Origin: Massilia terrae
GTDB lineage: Bacteria; Pseudomonadota; Gammaproteobacteria; Burkholderiales; Burkholderiaceae_D
DNA: 64,000 nt
Reading direction: 5' to 3'
Assembly (NCBI RefSeq): GCF_024753145.1
Contig: NZ_JANUGU010000003.1
Coordinates: 186,001-250,000 of the forward strand
Notes under the pieces: generated by a model
The model's input: the letters and a program-made list of their open reading frames with translations, nothing else
Database searches by the model: none
What the model was told of the DNA's origin: nothing
Translations under genes and position numbers: made by a program
In this document: positions 17,674 to 25,467 of the stretch, one piece after another
How positions within the stretch are numbered: position 1 is the first letter of the stretch
Layout: every line of letters starts with the position of its first letter

Positions 17674-19488
17674 ATGAAACACACCATCAAGCTTGGCGCG
17701 CTCGCGATCGCCGCCGCGCTGGCCTGTGCGAGCGCATCGGCCGACATCGCGGCGGCTGCCGCGCCAGCCGCCGCCAAATCCATCGCGAGCAGCGAGACCG
17801 CCAAAAAGCTCGGCGCGCTGGCCAATGAATACTGGGACGCCGAAGCACGCTTCGACCCGGTGATGGCGGGCGAAGCCGGCGACAACCGTTTCGCCGACCA
17901 GATCGGCATGACGATTTCGGCGGCCGAACGTGCGAAGCAGTTCGCGCTGTACCGCGACTATCTCAAGCGCCTGCACGAAATCGCACGCGAGCAGCTGTCG
18001 GCGCGCGACCAGACCAGCTACGACATCCTCGACTACGAGCTGAAGTCCGCGCTGCGCTTCGAAGCCTTCCCCGAGCACCTGCTGCCGCTGAACCAGATGG
18101 ACGCCATGCCGGTCACGCTGGCCAACTACGCCAGCGGCCAGGGCGCGCAGCCGCTGAACACGGTGCGCGACTACAAGGCCTACCTGAACCGCCTGCAGCA
18201 GCTCGGCCCGTGGATCGACTTGGCCATCGCCGACATGCGCGAAGGGATCAAGGCCGGCATCGTGCAGCCGCGCGCGATCATGCAATCCGCCCTGCCCCAG
18301 TTCAAGCAGCTGGTGTCGAAGACGCCGGAAACGAATATCTTCTACACGCCGGTGAAGAACTTCCCGAAGAGCTTCTCCGACGCCGACAAGCGCGCGCTGG
18401 CCGAGGCCTACCGCGCGACGATCGAGAAGACGCTCAACCCGGCGCTGGCACGGCTGGCCACCTTCGTCGAGAAAGACTACCTGCCGCACTGCCGCGCCAG
18501 CACCGGCTGGAGCGCGCTGCCCAACGGGATGAACTGGTACCTGGCGCGCGTGCAGAGCCAGACCACGACCGATCTGACACCGGAGCAGATCCACCAGATC
18601 GGCTTGAAGGAAGTGGCGCGCATCCAGGGCGAGTACGCGCGCATCGGCCCGAAGATGGGCTACCACGGCCCTGCCAGCGGGCTGCCGGCCTGGGTGTCGC
18701 AGCAGGCCAGGTACAAGCCCTTCAAGACCGACAAGGAAGTGATCGCGGCCTACCGCAAGCTGGACGAGACGCTGCGCCAGAAGCTGCCGGCGCTATTCTC
18801 GCTGCGGCCGAAAACGCCGCTCGACCTGCGCCTCGAGCCCGAGCTGTCGCGCGCGACCGCATCGGACCACTACACGCCGCCGGCGGCGGACGGCACGCGT
18901 CCGGGCGTGTTCTGGTCGGTGGTGAACGATGCGAAGGAATACGGCAAGCCGGGCATGGTGACGCTGTTCCTGCATGAGGGCCAGCCGGGCCACCACTTCC
19001 ACATCGCGCTGATGCAGGAGATGAACCTGCCGAATTTCCGCAAGTTCGGCGGGAACAATGCATTCACCGAGGGCTGGGCGCTGTATGCCGAAACGCTGGG
19101 CACCGAGATGAAGCTGTACGATGCGCCGGAAGACTGGTTCGGCCACCTGAACGACGAGATGCTGCGCGCGGTGCGGCTGGTGGTGGACACCGGCATGCAC
19201 GCGAAGGGCTGGACGCGCGAACAGTCGATCAAGTACATGCGCGAGACGCTGGGCTATCCGGAGTCGGTCGCGCGCAGCGAGACGGAACGCTACATGGCAT
19301 GGCCGGGTCAGGCGCTGGGCTACAAGATCGGCGCGCTGAAGATCCAGGCGCTGAGGGCCAAGGCGGAGAAGGCGTTGGGACCGAAGTTCAGCCTGCCGAA
19401 GTTCCATGAGGTGGTGCTGGATGAGGGGACGCTGCCGCTGTCGCTGCTGGAGGCGAAAGTGGATCGGTGGATTGCGGCAAACAAGTAA
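17674..19488 (+). CDS. Exported DUF885 family protein (probable metallopeptidase)
   Basis: A 604-residue DUF885 protein. A signal peptide (MKHTIKLGALAIAAALACASASA) puts it in the periplasm. The family-defining HEGQPGHH block is present (LFLHEGQPGHHFHIALMQE), followed by FTEGWALYAETLG, which together supply the His and Glu ligands of a probable zinc site. DUF885 proteins are thought to be peptidases, but few have tested substrates. It starts 82 bases after the binding-protein gene on the same strand, so the two may be co-transcribed. A large REP doublet lies just after the stop. Confidence 0.88.
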   Translation: MKHTIKLGALAIAAALACASASADIAAAAAPAAAKSIASSETAKKLGALANEYWDAEARFDPVMAGEAGDNRFADQIGMTISAAERAKQFALYRDYLKRLHEIAREQLSARDQTSYDILDYELKSALRFEAFPEHLLPLNQMDAMPVTLANYASGQGAQPLNTVRDYKAYLNRLQQLGPWIDLAIADMREGIKAGIVQPRAIMQSALPQFKQLVSKTPETNIFYTPVKNFPKSFSDADKRALAEAYRATIEKTLNPALARLATFVEKDYLPHCRASTGWSALPNGMNWYLARVQSQTTTDLTPEQIHQIGLKEVARIQGEYARIGPKMGYHGPASGLPAWVSQQARYKPFKTDKEVIAAYRKLDETLRQKLPALFSLRPKTPLDLRLEPELSRATASDHYTPPAADGTRPGVFWSVVNDAKEYGKPGMVTLFLHEGQPGHHFHIALMQEMNLPNFRKFGGNNAFTEGWALYAETLGTEMKLYDAPEDWFGHLNDEMLRAVRLVVDTGMHAKGWTREQSIKYMRETLGYPESVARSETERYMAWPGQALGYKIGALKIQALRAKAEKALGPKFSLPKFHEVVLDEGTLPLSLLEAKVDRWIAANK

Positions 19489-19509
19489 GCGCGGCCACTA
19501 ACTTCAAAC

Positions 19510-19613
19510 CGTCGTCCCGGCGAAGGCCGGGACCCATAGACCGCCTGAGCTATGGCGCTCTGGCCGCGTGCCTGCAAACTCAGCATGGGTCACGGCCTTC
19601 GCCGGGACGACGG
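19510..19613. repeat. REP doublet, GTCGTCCCGG family
   Basis: Two oppositely oriented copies of the palindromic unit, gtcgtcccggcgaaggccgg at the left end and ggccttcgccgggacgacgg at the right, around an approximately 50-base spacer. Each unit forms its own hairpin and the two can also pair with each other. It separates two convergent genes and probably ends transcription from both sides. Confidence 0.8.
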
Positions 19614-19645
19614 GTTACTGCTATTGGCATTAACTATTTAGCGAG

Positions 19646-21334
19646 TTAATCGAGCATGAACACCGGATACCGCCGCCACTCCGGCTCTCGATAACACGCG
19701 CAGTTCGCGAACAGGAAATCGAGCACCGCCGACTGGTCCTTCAGCAGCGCCGGATTGGCCTGCTTCCACGCGGCGAACCTGGTGGCCAGCTCCGGCTCCT
19801 CGCGCAGCAGCCGCTCCGCCTCGTCTTCGAACACATAATCCGAATACGCTTCCTTCTTCTCCAGCACGCTGTTGAAGAAGCCCCAGCGGAAGAAGCTGTC
19901 GTGCGCCTGCGGCTCCAGCGTCTCGACCGCGTAGCGCGCGTTGTCCTGGTCGAGCGGCACGATGTAGTCGCCCGCGCGCAGCAGCACCTGGCCGCGGCGC
20001 TTCTCAAGCTGCACTTCGTCGTGGAACATGTGGCCTTCGTACGCGGTCGCGCGCGAACTCACCGACGCCAGGTGGTAGTACGACGCCTCCACCGTGCGCT
20101 CGCTCTCCACGCGTTCCATCCGCACGCCATTCCACTGCAAGCGCTCGATCACCTCGCGCCAGGCCTGCGGCACCACGTAGGCACGCGGCGCCTGCACCGT
20201 CACGTCGGGCGGGAAGCTGTTGAAGTAGGCGATGTCGCGCTCCCACGGGCTGTTGCGGTCGTAGTGCAGGCGCGTGTAATCGCCCAGCACGCTCGGCTTG
20301 TACTTCGCCTCAAAACCCTTGAAACGGAAGCTGGACGGATGCGCCTCGTCCATCGCCCAGTGCACCGGCCACTCGCGGCGCGTGCGTCCTGCCTCCTTCG
20401 CGGCGCGGCGCAGCGCCTTGACCTGCGCGCCGTGCCTGATGGTGAAGTCGAGCGCGGTCTCGACCAGCGCGCGCATCGAGTGGTAGCGGTCAGCGAAGGG
20501 CTTGAGCATGTGCGTCTCGGGCATGAAGCCAATCGTGTGATGCAGCGCCGCGTAGCCGGTCGAGAAGCGCGGCGTTTCGAGGAATTCGGCGATGCCGTGG
20601 TCCGGGCTATCCTTGACCGGATTGACGTAGGGGCAGGTCGGCCAGCCGCGGCGCTCCATTTCGCTGAACATGAAAGGCAGCATGGTCCCGCGCAGGAAGC
20701 CGCCGAGTTCACCGCCAAGCTTGTCGGCCTGGGTGTGAATCAGCGTCATGGTGTAGCTGTAGTCGGCGCCGTTGGATGTGTGGGTATCGACCATCACGTC
20801 CGGATCCCACGACGTGAAGAATTTGTTGAAGACCTGGGCGGCCAGGGTGTCGCACTTGACGAAGTCGCGGTTCAGGTCCAGGTGGCGGCTGTTGCCGCGG
20901 AAGCCGAACTGCTCGGGCCCGTCCTGGTTCACGCGCGAGGTGTTGTTGCGATTCAGGCTGCCGTCCACGTTGTACAGCGGGATGAACAGGAACACCGTTT
21001 CGCCCAGCGCAGCCAGGCGTTCCGGCTGCGTGCAAAAGTCGCGCACCAGCGCCATGCAGGCGTCCACGCCTTCCGGCTCGCCGGGGTGGATGCCGTTATT
21101 ATTGAAGAAGACCGTGCGGCCGGACTGTTTGATCTGCGCGCGGTCGAACACGCCGTCGGCGCTGATCACACCGGCGTGGATCGGCACGCCGGCGTCCGAG
21201 GTGCCGATCGCGCCGAAGCGCAGCACGCCGGGGTATTGGCGTGCGAGCTCTTCGTACCAGGCGATGCATTCGGCCCAGGTGGTGGTCTGGTTCTGGTTGC
21301 CTTTTTCGAAAGGTGTCTTCAATTCGAGGGACAT
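19646..21334 (-). CDS. M14-family zinc carboxypeptidase-like protein
   Basis: A 562-residue protein with an M14 (carboxypeptidase A/succinylglutamate desuccinylase-like) domain. Zinc ligands are visible as H83 and E86 (GIHPGEPEG) and H185 (VDTHTSNG); GFMPETHML supplies the probable general base. It has no signal peptide, unlike many secreted M14 enzymes, so a cytoplasmic role in peptide or amidated-substrate hydrolysis is likely. The C-terminal 200 residues form a second, unassigned region. The open frame continues upstream across the kinase gene, but residues before MSLELK are out of frame with that gene and are not coding. The start has only a weak ribosome site and lies 30 bases after the kinase stop. 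Confidence 0.85.
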   Translation of the reverse strand: MSLELKTPFEKGNQNQTTTWAECIAWYEELARQYPGVLRFGAIGTSDAGVPIHAGVISADGVFDRAQIKQSGRTVFFNNNGIHPGEPEGVDACMALVRDFCTQPERLAALGETVFLFIPLYNVDGSLNRNNTSRVNQDGPEQFGFRGNSRHLDLNRDFVKCDTLAAQVFNKFFTSWDPDVMVDTHTSNGADYSYTMTLIHTQADKLGGELGGFLRGTMLPFMFSEMERRGWPTCPYVNPVKDSPDHGIAEFLETPRFSTGYAALHHTIGFMPETHMLKPFADRYHSMRALVETALDFTIRHGAQVKALRRAAKEAGRTRREWPVHWAMDEAHPSSFRFKGFEAKYKPSVLGDYTRLHYDRNSPWERDIAYFNSFPPDVTVQAPRAYVVPQAWREVIERLQWNGVRMERVESERTVEASYYHLASVSSRATAYEGHMFHDEVQLEKRRGQVLLRAGDYIVPLDQDNARYAVETLEPQAHDSFFRWGFFNSVLEKKEAYSDYVFEDEAERLLREEPELATRFAAWKQANPALLKDQSAVLDFLFANCACYREPEWRRYPVFMLD

Positions 21335-21363
21335 GATTGGACTCGATGGGTTGATCGAAGCCG

Positions 21364-22863
21364 CTACGATACAGCAGTTGCCCCCGACAGTGGCAGCGCG
21401 ATGACGACGGTGGTGCCCTTGCCCGGTTCCGAATGCACCTCGATGCTGCCGCCCAGCGCATCCACCCGCTCGCGCATGCCGATGATGCCGATGCCTTCGG
21501 ACGCGGTGCCGGTATCGAAGCCCTGGCCATTGTCGGCCACCTCGATGGACAGCACGCGGTCGGCGTCCGACAGGATCAGCGACACCTCCGCCGAAGTCGC
21601 GCCGGAATGCTTCATCACGTTCGACAGCGCCTCCTGCACGATGCGGTAAGCGGAGATCGCGAGCTCGCTGCCAAGCTTCGAAAAGTCGCCCTCGGAGTGG
21701 AAGGAGAAATCGATGCGCGAGCCGCTGTCGTAATGGCGCAGCATCTCTTCCACCGCGCCGTGCAGGCCGAGCATCTCCAGCACCTCCGGCCGCAGTCGAC
21801 GCACCAGCCGCCGCCCGCTGGCGTAGAGGTCCAGCGCCAGCTTGGTGATGGACTGCGCCTTCTGCTGCACCTGCTCGACTTCCGGCCCCGGCGGCGCCTT
21901 GGCCGCAAGCGCGCCGATCGCCTGCGCTTCCAGCCGCACCGCGATCAGCGACGCATTCAACTCGTCGTGGATCTCGATCGCGATGCCCTTGCGTTCTTCC
22001 TCGATGATGCTGTTGACCTTCTGGATCAGCTTGCGCTTGTCGTCGTTGGCGCGCAGCGCCTCGTTGCGCGAGGCGACCAGGTCGCGCGTGCGCTCGGCCA
22101 CCTTGTTCTCCAGGTCCTTCTTCGATTCGTCCAGCGCCAGCGACATCTCGCCGATCGATGCCTGCAGCTCGCCGACCTCGCCGCCGGTGGCGACCGGAAG
22201 GTTGACGTGGTAGTCGCCGCCGCGGATCTGGCGGAGCGCGTCGATCGCGTCCTTCAGCGGCACGGTCAGGCTGCGCGCCAGGATCCAGGCCAGCGCGCCG
22301 GCCGCCGCCAGCCCGAGCGCGGCCATCGCCAGCTCGACCCGGAAGCGGTGCGCCTGCTTGGCCATCATCACCGCGGGAGACATCTGGACCCGCACCCAGC
22401 CCACCACTTCGGTGGTCATGGTCGGCGGACGCGAATCGCTGGATGCCGACACGTGCGGCGTGCCGTTGTCCGAGAACAGGTTGATCCACAGGATCTGCTT
22501 CTTGATCGGCGCCTCGTAGTAATGGCCTTCCGAGTCGACCGCCGTATCGGACACGACGCCGACTGCCGCCTTGCCGCTGGCGTCGACCACGTCGATACGG
22601 TAGATGCTCTTGTCCGACTGGACCAGCCCATTAATGGTCAGGCGCAAGTCGGACAGGTTGCCGGAGATGAGGTTGTACTCGCTGGTCTCGGCCAGCGCGG
22701 TGGCCAGGATGCGGCCACGCTCGGTCAGCTCCTCGGCCACCTGGGCGCGGTGCGAATACCACGAGTACCAGACGAAGGACGTGAACAGAAGTGCCACCGG
22801 CAGCATGGTGATGAAGGCCATGCGCCGGCCGATGCTCCAGCTGCGCCAGAAGCGGAGCGTCAT
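21364..22863 (-). CDS. NarX-type sensor histidine kinase
   Basis: A 499-residue membrane sensor kinase: TM1 (residues about 14-34), a periplasmic sensor segment of about 140 residues, TM2 (175-197), HAMP, a coiled-coil linker, a HisKA_3 dimerisation helix with phosphoacceptor H299 (EIHDELN), and a GHKL ATPase domain with VADNGQGFD and the G2 box GIGIIGMRERV. HisKA_3 kinases pair with LuxR-type response regulators, and one lies 900 bases upstream in the same operon. The gene overlaps the preceding binding-protein gene by four bases (ATGA), indicating translational coupling. The signal sensed is unknown. Confidence 0.93.
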   Translation of the reverse strand: MTLRFWRSWSIGRRMAFITMLPVALLFTSFVWYSWYSHRAQVAEELTERGRILATALAETSEYNLISGNLSDLRLTINGLVQSDKSIYRIDVVDASGKAAVGVVSDTAVDSEGHYYEAPIKKQILWINLFSDNGTPHVSASSDSRPPTMTTEVVGWVRVQMSPAVMMAKQAHRFRVELAMAALGLAAAGALAWILARSLTVPLKDAIDALRQIRGGDYHVNLPVATGGEVGELQASIGEMSLALDESKKDLENKVAERTRDLVASRNEALRANDDKRKLIQKVNSIIEEERKGIAIEIHDELNASLIAVRLEAQAIGALAAKAPPGPEVEQVQQKAQSITKLALDLYASGRRLVRRLRPEVLEMLGLHGAVEEMLRHYDSGSRIDFSFHSEGDFSKLGSELAISAYRIVQEALSNVMKHSGATSAEVSLILSDADRVLSIEVADNGQGFDTGTASEGIGIIGMRERVDALGGSIEVHSEPGKGTTVVIALPLSGATAVS

Positions 22864-23759
22864 GGCGGCGGGGGCGCTGGCCGCGCGAAGTTACGCACGG
22901 CGTCGGATACGTGCACGTCGAGCGATTTGGCCACGCCTTCGTTGACCACGGTGCGGAAGTAGCGCGGGAACTGCGGCGCCGGCAGCACGCCGCTACCCAC
23001 ATACTCCGACGCCATCTCGGCCACCTGGGCGTTGATGTCCTCGATGTCGGAATAGGTTGTGGCGAGCGCGCCGGCCTTCACCATATCGGCCGAGAAGCCG
23101 ATCACCGCCTGCTTGTGGCGGTAGGTGGAGAGCAGGATGTTGCGGATGTTCTCGGTGTTGTAGACGGCGCTGTCGGGCAGCGCCAGCAGCACCTCGGTCT
23201 GCGCGATGCGCGACAGGATGCGGTTGATGTCGTCGCCGCCGCCGAAGTCCTGCACCTCCACCGGGCCTTGCAGCGCGGGCTTGAGGAACTGGGTGTCGTG
23301 CCCAAGGATGGCGGCGATGCGCACCGGACGGCCATACAGCAGCGACACCAGCCGCAGCTGGTCCGCGGGCGCCGGTTCCGCGTACACCGCCGTCAGCGTC
23401 GACGCGCGCGCCGGCGGCAGGCCCGCCGCCACTGCCCGCAACACCTGGCTCGACGTGAAGGACGAGATCACCGCGCAGTCGCAGCGCTTGTTCGCAACCT
23501 CGTGCAGCGCGGCCGGGCCCACCGCCACCACCAGCATGCGGCGCCGCTGCGCGAGTTCGGTGCGGAACGCGGCGAAGATGGGGATCAGGCGCTTGGACAA
23601 GTCGTCGACGATGCGCCGCGTGAGGGCGCTGTCATCGGCGGTCACGATCTGGAAGCTGTAGCCCTTGACCGCGTCCACCGGTTCGGCACGCGCCACCAGC
23701 GCGAACGCGGCCGCCAAGGCAGCAAGCACGCAGCGCATGCGGTTCGCCGCGCCGGCCAT
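22860..23759 (-). CDS. Periplasmic binding-protein-like partner of the sensor kinase
   Basis: A 299-residue exported protein (signal peptide ending ALVARA-E) that looks like the ABC substrate-binding (type I, two-lobed) family: FQIVTADDS, VGPAALHEV, CDCAVISSFTSSQV, VRIAAILGHD, LLALPDSAVYNTENI. No transport genes adjoin. It sits between a LuxR response regulator (4 bases upstream) and a NarX-type kinase (4-base overlap downstream), which argues that it presents a ligand to the kinase rather than to a transporter. It ends with a short Pro-rich tail (APPPP). Binding specificity cannot be read from the sequence. Confidence 0.75.
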   Translation of the reverse strand: MAGAANRMRCVLAALAAAFALVARAEPVDAVKGYSFQIVTADDSALTRRIVDDLSKRLIPIFAAFRTELAQRRRMLVVAVGPAALHEVANKRCDCAVISSFTSSQVLRAVAAGLPPARASTLTAVYAEPAPADQLRLVSLLYGRPVRIAAILGHDTQFLKPALQGPVEVQDFGGGDDINRILSRIAQTEVLLALPDSAVYNTENIRNILLSTYRHKQAVIGFSADMVKAGALATTYSDIEDINAQVAEMASEYVGSGVLPAPQFPRYFRTVVNEGVAKSLDVHVSDAVRNFARPAPPPP

Positions 23760-23763
23760 GCGC

Positions 23764-24411
23764 TTAGGGTTCGATCAGGCCGTGCTTGACGGCCAGCTTG
23801 GTGATGTAGGCCTGGCGGTGCACGCCCAGCTTTTCCTTGACCGCCTGGCTGATGTTACTGATGGTCTTGGTCGACAGGTTGAGCTTCTCGGCGATCTCCG
23901 CGTTGGTCAGGCCTTCGGCCATCAGCTTGAAGATTTCGAGGCTGCGCTCGTCCAGCTGCGACTGCGGCGAGATGTCGCCCCGCACCGCGAGGCTGGCCAG
24001 CCGCTCGGCAATCTGCGGCATGAAATACAGCTTGCCCTCGTGCGCGAGACGCACCGCGGTGGCCAGGTCGGCCGGGTCGCAATCCTTGGTGATGAAGGCG
24101 TGCGCGCCGAGGCGGTAGGTTTCCTTGATCAGGCTGTCCTGGTCGAACTGGCTGAGGAAGACGATCCTGGCGTCCGGATGCGCGCGCAGGATCTGCTGGG
24201 CGGCGTCCAGCCCGGTCAGTTCGGTGCCGAAGCGGATGTCGAGCACGATCACGTCCGGCTGCTCGCGCTCTGCCATCGCCACCGCCTCGTCGGGCGTCCG
24301 GGCCTGCCCCACCACTTCCATGCCGTGGCCGGTCAGTGACATGGCAAAGCCGGTCATCACGATCGGGTGATCGTCGGCCAGCATCACGCGGATTGCTTTT
24401 TTCGCTTGCAC
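23764..24411 (-). CDS. LuxR/NarL-family response regulator
   Basis: A 215-residue response regulator. The receiver has the acidic pair D13 D14, phosphoacceptor D58 (IVLDIRFG) and conserved Lys in AFITKD. The C-terminal NarL/LuxR helix-turn-helix covers about residues 148-205 (LMAEGLTNAEIAEKLNLSTKTISN). It is the first gene of the three-gene unit with the binding protein and the kinase and is divergent from the TonB-family gene across 250 bases, so it may control that gene as well as its own operon (inference). Confidence 0.95.
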   Translation of the reverse strand: MQAKKAIRVMLADDHPIVMTGFAMSLTGHGMEVVGQARTPDEAVAMAEREQPDVIVLDIRFGTELTGLDAAQQILRAHPDARIVFLSQFDQDSLIKETYRLGAHAFITKDCDPADLATAVRLAHEGKLYFMPQIAERLASLAVRGDISPQSQLDERSLEIFKLMAEGLTNAEIAEKLNLSTKTISNISQAVKEKLGVHRQAYITKLAVKHGLIEP

Positions 24412-24575
24412 GTTTTCTCTCCTGTTGCGGAACGCGCCTACCAGTCCCTGGCAACTGTGTGTGCCATTTCATGGAAAGCCAGAAGGATTATTCCACACAA
24501 CGCTGCTTCTGGCGAGTGAACATCCCAGCACATCACGGCACACACGACTGGCAACAATATTTCTACTTACTGCTG

Positions 24576-24604
24576 TTGCGAATTGCTAGCACATAGCATA
24601 TATT
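24576..24604 (+). promoter_or_regulatory. Probable sigma-70 promoter for the TonB-family gene
   Basis: TTGCGA (24576-24581), 17-base spacer, TATATT (24599-24604): four and five matches to the consensus hexamers with ideal spacing, 57 bases before the tonB-like ATG. The rest of the 24412-24661 gap should hold the leftward promoter of the response regulator; no clear pair was found for it. Confidence 0.65.
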
Positions 24605-24661
24605 GATTCCCACAAAAGGAATTATACGAAGCATTCCGCGGACGAGAAAAAGGAGATCACC

Positions 24662-25327
24662 ATGCATTTTTCGCACGTGAACAATGACGGCGCATCCAAA
24701 GCGGGCAAGTTCGCTGTCGTCGCCGGTTTGCACGTCCTGGTCGCCACTGCTTTCATCCACAGCATCAACACGCGGCAGATCACGCTGCCCAAGGTCCCCG
24801 AGGACATCTTGGTGATGCTCACGCCGGACGTGCCGCCGCCCCCGCCGCCTCCACCCGAGCCGCCGAAACAAATGGTGAAACCCACCATGCCGGATATCGT
24901 GGTGCCGAAGGTCGAAGTGCAGACCCCGCCGCCGCAGGAACCGCCGCCGGTGCAGGCCACCACGCAGGCTGACCCGACGCCCGCGCCGCCGGTACAAACG
25001 CAATCGACCAATGCGCCGGGCCAGCCTACGAACAGCAACAGCGGCGCCATGCGCAGCGCGGTGCTGGCCGACGCCAACGGCTGCGCGAAACCAGCCTACC
25101 CGCCGTCGTCGCTGCGCAATGAAGAAACCGGCACCGTGACGCTGGCCCTGCTGGTGGGCGCGGACGGCAAGGTGACAGCCTCGCGCATCCAGCATTCGAG
25201 CGGCTATCGCGACCTGGACAAAGCCGCCGTCAACGCGCTGAGCCTGTGCACCTTCAAACCGGCGATGAACAACGGCGTGCCGGAAGCCGGCTGGGCCCAG
25301 CTTGCCTACGACTGGAAGATCGACTGA
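24662..25327 (+). CDS. TonB-family energy transducer
   Basis: A 221-residue TonB-type protein: cytoplasmic N-terminus, one membrane anchor (FAVVAGLHVLVATAFI), a long periplasmic Pro-rich stretch (runs of Pro with Glu, Thr and Gln, residues about 60-120) and a C-terminal TonB domain (KPAYPPSSLRNEETGTVTL, then GWAQLAYDW). It should couple proton-motive force to TonB-dependent receptors; one receptor gene lies in the window at 58177-60966 but pairing is unknown. No exbB or exbD adjoin. AAGGAG before the ATG fixes the start; a strong terminator follows 25 bases after the stop. Confidence 0.92.
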   Translation: MHFSHVNNDGASKAGKFAVVAGLHVLVATAFIHSINTRQITLPKVPEDILVMLTPDVPPPPPPPPEPPKQMVKPTMPDIVVPKVEVQTPPPQEPPPVQATTQADPTPAPPVQTQSTNAPGQPTNSNSGAMRSAVLADANGCAKPAYPPSSLRNEETGTVTLALLVGADGKVTASRIQHSSGYRDLDKAAVNALSLCTFKPAMNNGVPEAGWAQLAYDWKID

Positions 25328-25352
25328 TTCCCTGTACTCGCTTTCCCCTTTT

Positions 25353-25388
25353 TGCCCGCCTTCCCCCTCCTGGCGGGCATTTTTTTTA
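25353..25388 (+). terminator. Rho-independent terminator of the TonB-family gene
   Basis: tgcccgcc / ggcgggca stem around an 11-base loop, followed by eight T. It lies 26 bases after the stop codon. A single arm of the GGGAACGACG repeat follows at about 25404-25428. Confidence 0.9.
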
Positions 25389-25467
25389 AGTGAGAGCGTC
25401 ATTCACACGCAGGCGGGAACGACGTTCACAAAAAAAGTAGCAAACAAAACAAGAGTGAGAGAAGAAC

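Noticed and set aside
19646-22489. M14 protein with a 385-residue N-terminal extension
   Set aside because: The extension is in a different frame from the kinase gene it overlaps and has a low-complexity composition; the M14 domain starts properly at 21334.
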